A DNA stretch of 64,000 bases from Xiphias gladius (taxonomy: Eukaryota; Chordata; Actinopteri; Istiophoriformes; Xiphiidae). Positions 22,527 through 32,155 of the stretch are shown in pieces. Under the pieces are notes generated by a model, which saw nothing but the letters and a program-made list of their open reading frames with translations, was not told where the DNA came from and did no database searches. The stretch spans positions 32,522,001 through 32,586,000 of the forward strand of contig NC_053400.1 in NCBI RefSeq assembly GCF_016859285.1, read 5' to 3'. A program made the position numbers and the translations under genes. The stretch's first letter is position 1, and every line of letters begins with the position of its first letter.

Positions 22527-22730
22527 GCAAAGGTAACAAAATCCACCTACCAGCACTTCCAAAGCTCGCTCACGCGCACGTTATATCCTGTTTGTTTAAT
22601 CCATACGTAGACCAAGGTGTAAAAACAACAATTTGCAGTTTCACAGGCAGTGACTGTTTCTGCACAGCAACTTCCTGAGTTCGCCAGGCGGCCGGGAGAG
22701 AAGCGGCGTCTCCATTCCAGCTCGCCAACT
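22527..22730 (+). mobile_element. Miniature element R3, right half
   Basis: Reads 'aaaggtaacaaaatccacc', 'tgtttgtttaatccatac', then 'gtgtaaaaacaacaattt' and 'ggcggccgggag'. This is the right-hand part of the same family as 21050-21224, in the same orientation. Confidence 0.6.
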
Positions 22731-24099
22731 GCAGCTTTGTGTTGAACGGAGCAGATGCGAGAGCGGTATTAACATTTTCATCTAACTCTTAAAAAAGAGA
22801 GCAAAAAATATTTCCTCAAACTTCCATACTGCTCCTTTAGTGCAACACAACGTTCGCGTGAGTCCTCGTGGCGACGCCGAAAGTCACGAGACTTGAAAGT
22901 CCTTCCGCGTGAGTTGAAGGCGAAGAGGCCGGTCGAAGGAGAGCGCAAACGGCAGAAAGTGTCAAAAAGTTTCATCGAAGAAAAATGTCCGAAGCACGAC
23001 ATCAGGAAGTTTGAGCGGATCACGGATCACTGGCTTCTTCTACGAACTGTGCGTCAATCAGTTAAAAGCTTGAGACCAGGTCCCCGTGGCCGTTTGAGGT
23101 CACTTCAACGTGTGTGTTGATACAAACGTTCAAACAGTCCGGAGCAGCGATATGCCTCGAAGTCAAAGGACGTACCGTCTATCGTGGTGTAATCTGTAGC
23201 ACTTAAACCCTTTAAAGTGCAGAGGAAATCTACAGAAGAGTCATGTTTACCTTGTCAAGGAGATATTTCCTCTCCTGTTACATATTCAAAACCTCAGTAT
23301 GTTGTCTTTGTAATTCACACATAATGTCAGCACCGACCAGGTGGTGGAGACGTCCAGACTTTATGCAAATCACAACCGATTTGTTGCTTTCTCTCGTTTT
23401 TTTTTTCCCCTGAGGAATATGATTCACTCTACTGCTGAGAGGATCATAAAGGTTTGTTGAAGTTGAACTAAAATACCTTTTAATACCTTTTGCATGACGG
23501 TTGAACTTCTGTATTGATTATTCTCCTCTGCTACTCTGGAAAGAAGGAACTTAAGCTTCCCACTAATTATGTTACTGCGGCAGAGTTTTCCTGCCACAAT
23601 ATCTATTTGCTCGGTTTCGAGTTATAACAAAAAACAATTTATTTTACTGGGTTTCTTTTCAGTTATCAAAACATTTCTTTTTATTACTAAATACCAAACT
23701 ACTCTGTGCTTCTCTTGTCATAACAACAAATCCCTTTACCTTGTCATGTCAAGAACTTTTCTTTTTCGCCCAAAATAAACGTGTCTCATTAAAACAGGAA
23801 AAAGTTTCTCATTGTAACATAAGTTGGTAATTTGAAACTTCCATATGTTGTCAAAAATGAGAAAAAGCGTGAGTGGTACTCGGCACTGAGCGCTTCACTT
23901 TGAACTCTCACCACATACTGTACATTGAAACATAAACAGTCTACAATGCAGTGGCTGTCAAGGGCCCAACGCACTTTAGAGAGCACGCAAACAAACATTT
24001 GAGCAACGCAATCGCCAAAGGGACACCAGGCAAGCCGCACAACGAAACACGCTGCAGATGCAGAAAGCAGAAGTTTACTCCCGGTCAGCGCTCTTGGGA
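22731..24099. other. Intergenic drd4-sirt3, no gene seen
   Basis: Mixed AT-rich DNA. Short open frames only. Confidence 0.5.
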
Positions 24100-24490
24100 A
24101 ATGAGCAATTAAACAATTAGTTTAAAGGTTTTTTGCAGCTTTAACATTCCGATCGCATGATTTAGATATTGCTGCGGAGAGTGTACGGCAAATATGTACA
24201 GTTTATGTAATGTAGAGGCTGACGTAGCCTGTATGAACACCTGCACCTCGATCGACGGAAAATGAATCCGCAACCTTTTTGACAACCGATTGATCATTTT
24301 AGCCGTTTTCAGGACAAAATGCCGAACAGTCGCTGGTTGAAGGCTCTCAGGTGTGAGCACCTGTCGCTCTTCCTGCTCTTACGTTACGGTAAAACTTTGT
24401 AATTTGGGGGTTATGGACTGTTGGTCAGACAAAATGAGACATTTGAGGATGTCGCCGCTGTGAAACTCACTGAGAATAAAGACAAATAGT
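24100..24490. repeat. R4-type repeat (gattgatca / gacgtcgcc family)
   Basis: Shares 'ttatggactgttggtcagac' style and 'gacatttgaggatgtc' blocks with 33560-33640 in sirt3 intron 2, and contains 'ccgattgatcatttt'. It is a diverged copy of the same family as the sirt3 intron element. Confidence 0.45.
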
Positions 24491-24759
24491 TCGCACAGCC
24501 CCGATCACACCGGACGATGGCGTATGAGTAAATCCATAAACCACAACAACTAACGTGCTGGGCGTGCTCATCAGCTTCCGGCGTCCCCTGGAAAACTGCC
24601 TTTTGGTAACTTCAGTCAGTTTCGTTCTGTGCAACTCACATCATTTCTGTATTTGCTCGTGTTTTCAGGATTTGATTGTGTTTTCTAGATTTTCAGTGCC
24701 GTTTGTTAGGCTGCATTTGTGTTTTGTGTATGTGCATGGTTTGTTTTTTTTTTTTTTTT

Positions 24760-25570
24760 TAATGTAGGTGCCGTGACAAGAAATGTCTTGTTGCAACAAG
24801 ATGCCAACTTATATTACACCAGGAAAATTCTCTCTTTAATAAGGTCCTTTTCACATGACAACACAATGTTTTCCGTGTCACGATGCCACATTTTTCTACG
24901 GATCACTTTGACAAATTGCTCTGTTTTAACAAGAAGCTTTTTTCTCGATGTAACAACACACCTGTTATGTCACAGCCCTTTTCACACTGTTACACAAGAC
25001 CTCAATAATATCTCCTCTCATTGTAACTCGGTAAGTTGGTAGGTTTTAACAGCAAGAAACTTGGCTCACTCCTCGAAGCCAAGCAGACCCGTTACAGTAC
25101 GTTTCCACGCATGCAATGCCGAGCACCACGTGTCCCCACCGTACCGTGTCATGAGAACAACTGCTTGTTTTAATGAAATATATTGATTTTGTGTAATAAA
25201 AGGTCGGGAGAAATAAAAGGAGAGAGGTTTCTTGTTACGATTGAGTAATGTGGTATGTAGCAATAGGAGAAAAAGACGTCATTATAACGTGAACAATATT
25301 TTTGTTATAACATGATACAATGAGAAAGTCCTCATGTTAAAACAAGGAAGTGGGCAAATACTTTTTGTCCGTGGAGGCAGTAAAACAGTGCCATAAACAC
25401 GAGAGAAGAAAAAGTTTTTTCTTTTAATGAGATTTGTTGATTTTATGCAGCAAGGAGAGAGATTCTGTAGTGAGGCGAGAAAAGATTCTTGTGAAAGTGG
25501 AGTAGTTTGGTGCTTAGTAATGACGCGGAGACGTGTCGTTGTAACGGGAAGGGGGCTGCTCAACGTTTGA
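24760..25570. repeat. Degenerate repeat with 'ttgtaacaag' motifs
   Basis: Recurrent short phrases such as 'ttgttgcaacaag', 'ttttaacaagaagc', 'ttgttataacatg' and 'gttacgattg' over 800 bp, on both strands. This looks like a decayed array of palindromic units. No coding content. Confidence 0.4.
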
Positions 25571-26219
25571 ACTCACGGAGAATTTCATTCCCGAGCTGCT
25601 ATGTGAAATACTCGCTACGATACCTACAACATCAGACTAAACCTCATCGCATTTATTCATTTTGAATGTCAGATACCATTTGTTATCAAAAGTGTGTGCA
25701 TGATGTTGATGTTATTAAGTTGTTAAAATAGAAAAGTCTATTTACGTGAAACATTTCCAGATTGTGACATTAGACTCATTATCCTCGTGTCAGCTGTTGT
25801 GGAAAGGTTTGTTTTATGTACTGAAAGTATCCTTGACTGCAGGATGGCTTAAATTTGAGTGGAATTGCCCTTTAAGCCGTCCCTGCCTGTCCCCGCAGTG
25901 TGTATGCTCGGTTACTGACTGTGCCTACTGTACGCCATGTCCACGTTTTGAAGTGGAAACCTTTTTTTTTAATAAATTATTGTCATCTTTCCAAACGGTC
26001 CAGTGGCCTTCAGCTGAAACCTCATCGGCTCAGTCTGGGGCCGGCGCGGTCCAACTATCTCATCTTGTAGGCTGAGATGACATCATGTGGCAGACCTCAT
26101 CGTGTCGGGCAAAAGGACTGGATCCCAGATGTGTTTGGATTACAATCGTTGAGGGGGGGGAAAAAAAAAAAAAAAAAACTGAGCCACAGTTTGGTGCCAA
26201 TTTTAAAATCCCATTCATG
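25571..26219. other. Intergenic, no gene seen
   Basis: A poly-G/poly-A junction at about 26152-26180 and nothing recognisable as an exon. Confidence 0.5.
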
Positions 26220-26770
26220 CATGGACGGATTATGAGACAATGGGCCCCTGGGCACGAGCCATGTAAAAGCCCCCCCACCCCACTTACATAGGAGAAAGAC
26301 ATCTAGACTGAAAGAGACACAAACAACACGGCTATAGTGTTAGCGGCTGTTTTGTGTCTACTGTTGTGCGAGTTGCGTCTCTTTGTGTCTTTTTTGCGTC
26401 GTTTGTTTTCCGTCATTTTTTGTTTTGCGTCTCTTCAAGTTTGTTTTGCATCTCTTCGAATTCTTCTGCGTCTCTTTGCGTTTGTTTTGCGTCTCTTCGA
26501 ATTTCTTCTGCGTCTCTTCGGGTTTGTTTTTCGTCTCCTTGCGGTCATTTAGTGTTTCCGTGTAGTTGTGAGATTCAGCGACGTTCCTTCAGACTGGGGA
26601 TGAAGAGAGGCTGTCTGACTCCTGCCTAGGACCTCCTGCCACAGTAGATACACACTCCCACTCTGCACAGACATTATACCAAATACTAATGCACAATATA
26701 CAAAATATGGCCCCCTCCCCCAGGGGCCCTTTGACCCACGGGCCCCCGGACCCGTGTCTCATAGGCCCGT
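26220..26770 (-). repeat. GGGCCC-cored dispersed repeat R2 with internal tandem repeat
   Basis: Bounded by 'gacaatgggcccctgggc' and 'acgggcccccggacccg'. The reverse complement matches 52930-53300, sharing 'gtctgtgcagag'/'gtgtgtgcagag', 'ctgtggcagga' and 'cagcctctcttcatc' type blocks. Inside, 26370-26545 is a tandem array of about 21-bp units built on 'tttgttttgcgtctcttcga', which keeps all three plus frames open and gives Leu/Phe-rich translations of no biological meaning. Confidence 0.65.
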
Positions 26771-28674
26771 TCAGTAACCGTCAAGCCATGTAGTGCAGGA
26801 TTTCTGCCTCCATTAGAGAAAACTGGAAAGTATAAGACTTTGAGATACATTTGTAAGTAACCAGCATAAATTGCTTTTGAACTGAAATTGGATTAACCGG
26901 AGCTGGGAAATTTTCCGCCAGCACGGGAACAAAAATACAGCCTGAACAGGCACCCGACTGAGACGTGCAAATTGGACGTTACGGTCTGCACAAAGACTCT
27001 TCGCCTCCTACTCAACATGTGCTAACTTCATTTTCAAAACAAAATTCTGCTTTTTCCAGCCACATTATCCCTCTTTACCTTTGCAGTGCTGCTACCAGTG
27101 AGTGAGTTCTACTCTGACATAACTAACCAGCTGATCGCCGGGCACAGCTGGGCGCTCTGGCCCAACGACACACAGATCAACAGATCGGCCAAACAAGCCA
27201 ATGATCGACACACGCCGCTGCAGTGAGAGAGAGAGAGAGAGAAAAAAAAAAAAGAGTTTAAAAATACAACTTTGAACAAACGCTGCTTTGACCAGTGGAT
27301 CTCATGGTCAAACCCAATTCAAAGAGGATACACCCTCTGAAAGCACGATGAGAACAGAAGATGCAAAAGCAACAAGCTCTGCAGTCTACTCGCCAACATC
27401 AGTAGTAATCCTGTGAGATGTGGTTAAAAAAGAAAATCCCACTCAGTGAGCCAGTGGGAAGGATTTCCCCGAGGTACTCAAAGTCCCTTTAAGAAGCGAA
27501 GGGATACGAGCATGAAAAGAAAAACTATACAGTTCCCTCGCAGCAGATGATTTCATACAGTATATGATTAAGTAGAGCTTTTCTTGTTACAGAGACGTCA
27601 GCAGCAGCCTAATAAAGACAGTTTTTTTTTCCTGACCGGGGGGAAAGGGGAGGTGAAAATTGGAGCGAGGTGTGAGAGCTGGGTTGAAACAGCTGAAGCG
27701 AGGACTGAATTTGAACAAATCTGTAATGGATCTGCAAAAACACAAAGCCCCAAACAACCCAAAGCGGTTTGAGCTCAGAGAGAGAGCTGACTTTTTCTTT
27801 TTTTCTTCCCTCAAATGGAAAGAGTCACGAGTGAATGAAGTTCACACTCGTTCGGTCGGTGTAGGTAGAAGACATCCTGGGAAATGAAGGTATGATGGAG
27901 GTTGGTTCACAAAAACAGGAACTGACGGCATTAAATGTGCTTCCATGCACCTTATTAGCCGGGTTTTCCTGTCATATTGGGGATATTAAGCTGATGTGAA
28001 ACATGAGAAACCTGGCCATCATCATCCCCGTGTACATGAGTCTAACACTATCCGGGTTCCTGAGCACCTGCGTCGGCCCAGGTTTGTCCGTGAACCCTCC
28101 ACATCCAGCAAACCTGTCACTCTCCTGTGTCGGCTGTGTCACCTCAGCGGTTGACACTGAGGTGGATCTGGCCCACTGACATTCCCGGCTGCTCGGCCTC
28201 CACTGTATCTACTCCATTTTACTCCTCAGCAGTGGAAGAGACCGGCGTGGCAGCCCGTGTCCTCCGCATTAGCGGACTCAGACTTTGACTTTTGTATCAG
28301 CGTGTAGATCATCACCGTAGCCCCTACGGCTGTGCTCTGGCTCCCTCTGCTGGTTGCAACCCCCTTCAAGTTTGAGGCCAGGAAACCATTTGGTGACTCT
28401 TCCTTGAAGATGGGTCTGGTGATATTCTGTGTTTTTGCTTACGGTCAAAAAATCTCACAAAAAAAACAAAAAACAACAAAAACAAACCCAACAATAAATG
28501 TCTCTACTAACAAGTATTGAGTCTGTGCATCAAAGCCTGATGTGTCTCATCCGTTGTCCAAAAACTAATCAGTGAAATCAGTTAAAAACTCATCAGGGAG
28601 TCAGACTGTTGCACCGGATGACGTCTTCCTTCAGCACCATGAACACACACACTGTGGTTCATTTAGGCTTAGTC
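26771..28674. other. Intergenic drd4-sirt3
   Basis: Contains one exon-like segment at 27087-27226: TTTGCAG acceptor, 46 codons, stop at 27224-27226, reading SEFYSDITNQLIAG then HSWALWPNDT. I cannot assign it to a gene. A CTCF-like core (complement CCAGCAGAGGGAGC) is at 28340-28353. Otherwise nothing. Confidence 0.35.
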
Positions 28675-28701
28675 CCACACACAAACACACAGACACACAC
28701 A

Positions 28702-28732
<31 letters not shown>
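28675..28732. repeat. (CA)n microsatellite
   Basis: About 58 bp of CA dinucleotides with two GA interruptions. Confidence 0.95.
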
Positions 28733-28733
<1 letters not shown>

Positions 28734-28880
28734 GTCCTGCTGCCACAGATACTCACTAAAGCACCAAATGTGGATTAATCCGCCGCTGACAATAGTCCCC
28801 AACAAATGCACCATTTCCTCCTGTTTGTTGGATAAAAAACTACATTGAGCAGCTGTTTTAGGAAATTGCTGAACCCTTCT

Positions 28881-28886
28881 TTTATT
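28881..28886 (-). terminator. Candidate sirt3 polyadenylation signal
   Basis: AATAAA on the minus strand, about 675 nt past the proposed sirt3 stop. It is the first canonical hexamer noticed on that strand downstream of the gene. No transcript evidence. Confidence 0.35.
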
Positions 28887-29558
28887 GAAACTACATATTT
28901 GTGAGGCATTTTCACGTCACTTTTCTCAACCATTTTTTTAATGCAATCCCACTGACGTTCAGCATGAAGTCTGAGCTTGTTTGGATGATCATGAACGTGT
29001 TCCCCGGCTGAAACTGATGACACAACATTGATCAACTCCTGTCTTCCTCTGATATTTTTGCGTGCGAGTCTGTGCTGAAAAACCTAGAAAGCCAAAATAA
29101 CATTATCTCTGTTTCTCTTCTCTTTTGACACAACATTTAAAGAAAATACAGCCAAATAAATAAAATATATTATTGTACATCTTCATTATTAGATCCACAT
29201 TGTCTATGATTGTCTATTGTAGGTAAAACTTACCAGATGAAAACTCTCCAACTATCTGTGACACTTTCTTTTCATTGAGACAAAACCCGTTTGGACCCCC
29301 CCCCCATCACATTATCACTGTACGTCACCTACCTGCATGATAGTGACAACTGACTGGGAAATATTTGTTATACTGTATATCCATTCAAGCGGTTCCGTAT
29401 TTGCAAGTCGGTGAGTTTCCACTGACATAACCAACGACCCCAGTGCTTCAGTTAGTACACGGTCCTCAGTAAAACAACAAAGTGCAAAAAAGTCATCCGG
29501 GTCTGGTCCTGAGCACGTGAGTAAAGTCAAACCTCCAGCTTGATGTGGTGCGGCGGTG

Positions 29559-29582
29559 TCACTCTTCTGTCCTTGTTGCAGC
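29559..29582 (-). CDS. sirt3: sirt3 coding exon 8 (inferred)
   Basis: After the exon 7 donor (GAGAAA/GTGAGT, phase 0), the first good acceptor is TTCACCTGCAG at 29583, giving seven residues (AATRTEE) and a stop. The short hydrophilic end resembles the human tail in length. The alternative, intron retention after exon 7, would add 39 residues ending at 30129. Confidence 0.5.
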   Translation of the reverse strand, partial: AATRTEE

Positions 29583-29591
29583 CTGCAGGTG

Positions 29592-29627
<36 letters not shown>

Positions 29628-32092
29628 GGCGCGGGTTAAGTTTTCGGTGCGGCTCCCGCTCACTGAGTCTATCAGGAGTTTATAACCACAACCCACTCAG
29701 CTTCGTACTTCGCCTGCAGCGGCACCAATTCGGCTTTTTCTTTTGAAGGGATCCGTGCACTCACGGTACATCGCTGAGGTGCAAGAGGACCAGAAAACAC
29801 CTAACCTCACGAAGGCTCTGCACCAACCTGCCCACGCAGGGATTCAAAGGAAGAGTTTTTCATTTCTTGCAAAGACTTGGCTGAGAAAATTGACACCACT
29901 ACAGTCAGCAGACAGTTAGCTCAGCTTGGCATAAAGACTTGAAACAGGGGGAAACAGCTAGCCTGGCTGTGTCCAACCCCTACCAGCACATTCAGTTCCA
30001 CCAGTTCAATCCAATCACGCAGAAAGCAATCAGGAAATCAAAATAATAAAAACCGTGCATTTCTGGTTTTATTCAAATATTATTTCTATTGTTATTTGAT
30101 TTTCTTGAAGGCTTTCTGTATTAATTCATCATCTGTGGAGCTTCCAACGTATTTGGAACTGGGAATTGTGAACTGCATTTTTCTGATGTAGAAGATTTAT
30201 AATGTACGTGTGAGTTTGCCAACAAAAACCAAGACACACACTCACTTTCTCAGCGGCGGCAGCCATCAGAGCGTCCAACTCCCGATTCCAGCCGAGGGCG
30301 TCGACCAGGGCCCGCGCACCGCCGACCACGTCGCCCAGCTGCACCACGTCATGAGGCCGGCGGCTCCAGGCGAATGGCCCCACCGAGTCCCTGTTGATGA
30401 GCAGACGGGGGACCGAGCTGCGGACAGCTCCCGCCAGACTGGCAAAGGGCTCCACCTGCAGAGCAACGAGTGAACAGCAGCAGCTTAAAATCCCATCGAT
30501 GCACTGTTTTCTATGCACTGTACCTGACATGGGTCCGTCAGTTGTTGCACCCACTGTGTTTTTAGGTCAGAAATGACCAAGAAGCAACCAAACATTTCAA
30601 CAACCAAAAACCTTGAAGTGTGAGGTGACGGTCCCTGATCAAGCTGCTTGAAACTATTAATATCACAATAAAAAGAGTGTATTTTCACTCAGTCAGGTAA
30701 CTATCACGTCACGTCATTTGAGAGTGAATGTAAATTAGCATTTTCTCGTCTTTTCATATGAAAAATCCCACTCATTTTCTTGCAGGAAAAAAAGGTTTAT
30801 ATTTGTTGCGGCTAGTTGACGCTGAACCTGGTGGCGCCAGAACATTTTATTCCACAACCCAAACACAGGTTTTTTTAACACCTGAAACTTTTAAATTGAC
30901 GTGAAATTTTTTTTTTTTTTTCTTCCTCAAGAGAGGGTTGTTGTGTCCCGGTGGCTGCTAGAATTTACTGATTTTAAAGAACCCAAAATTTGAGAGGTGG
31001 CCTGGCGGTTAAGACGCGTTGGACGTGACATCATGTTTCCTTACAGGATCTTCACTGTAAACTATTTAATAAAAAGGCAAAAATGCCACAAACTTAATGT
31101 TTAAAAAAAAAAATTCAAAATTTGTGTCAGGGTCACGTCTGTTCTGCTCCAGTCAGCTTTGAACTGTCCCTCGTGTCAACTCTCACCCCGACGGCATGAT
31201 TCAGTTGAAAATGTGTCAAATCGCGGGGACACGACGTGGCTTTTTTGGCAGGCGGTGCTCACCTCCAGCGAAGTGCCCATGACGATCAGGAGATCTGCCA
31301 GTGGGAAGTCTGTGAGGTACTTGAAGAAATTCCGCGGAAGCTCCTCCCCGAAAAACACAATGTCGGGCTTTACCACGCCTTTACAGGTGGGACACTTAGG
31401 GACCGTCCCACTCATCACATCTGGCTGATGAGACATGGAAACAAGATGTAAGATCTCCATCTACTGATTATTTTTTGGATGAATCTTTTTGTAAAATACT
31501 AAAAATACTCCCAGCTAAACTTACCAGTGTCAATTGATATCTTAATATCGCCAGTTTTATCCGGCTTTTAATCACAAATCCAAAAAGGATTCAACTTACA
31601 TTGGTATTAAGTTACAAAATGTGAGAGAATACTTAAATTTTACAACTTTTAAACAAAAAATGTTTTTCAAGTATACTTCACGGTCAAAGAGTTTAATTGT
31701 CAGACTAAAAAACAATTTTCTGTCGACTGACTGACCGTCTGATGCTAACTACAGTCTCCCTTTTTACAGCATTAAACTGGCTGCTTTCTAAAACACTTCA
31801 GTGCAACTTTTTTCCAAACACAGAGGCCATTCACCTCCATCTTTCCTTCAAACTACCACATCTGAAATGGGAAACATGGAGGGGGTCGTGTGAGGTACAA
31901 AATTCTCACAAAGCTTCAAATATTATAAATTATACGAATGAAAAATAGTTTTAATCTAAATACAGATGACTTTTTTTTTCTAAAGGCAATCAGAGTGCAG
32001 TCACTACCCCCACAGGGTAAGAGAGGCTTGCCTGTGAAGTGAAAATAAAAAAAAATGTAAATAAAATTAAACATTAAAAACTTTTAGTACTT

Positions 32093-32155
<63 letters not shown>

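Noticed and set aside
26337-26629. Three overlapping Leu/Phe-rich plus frames
   Set aside because: All three frames open because of the 21-bp tandem array; a repeat artefact.
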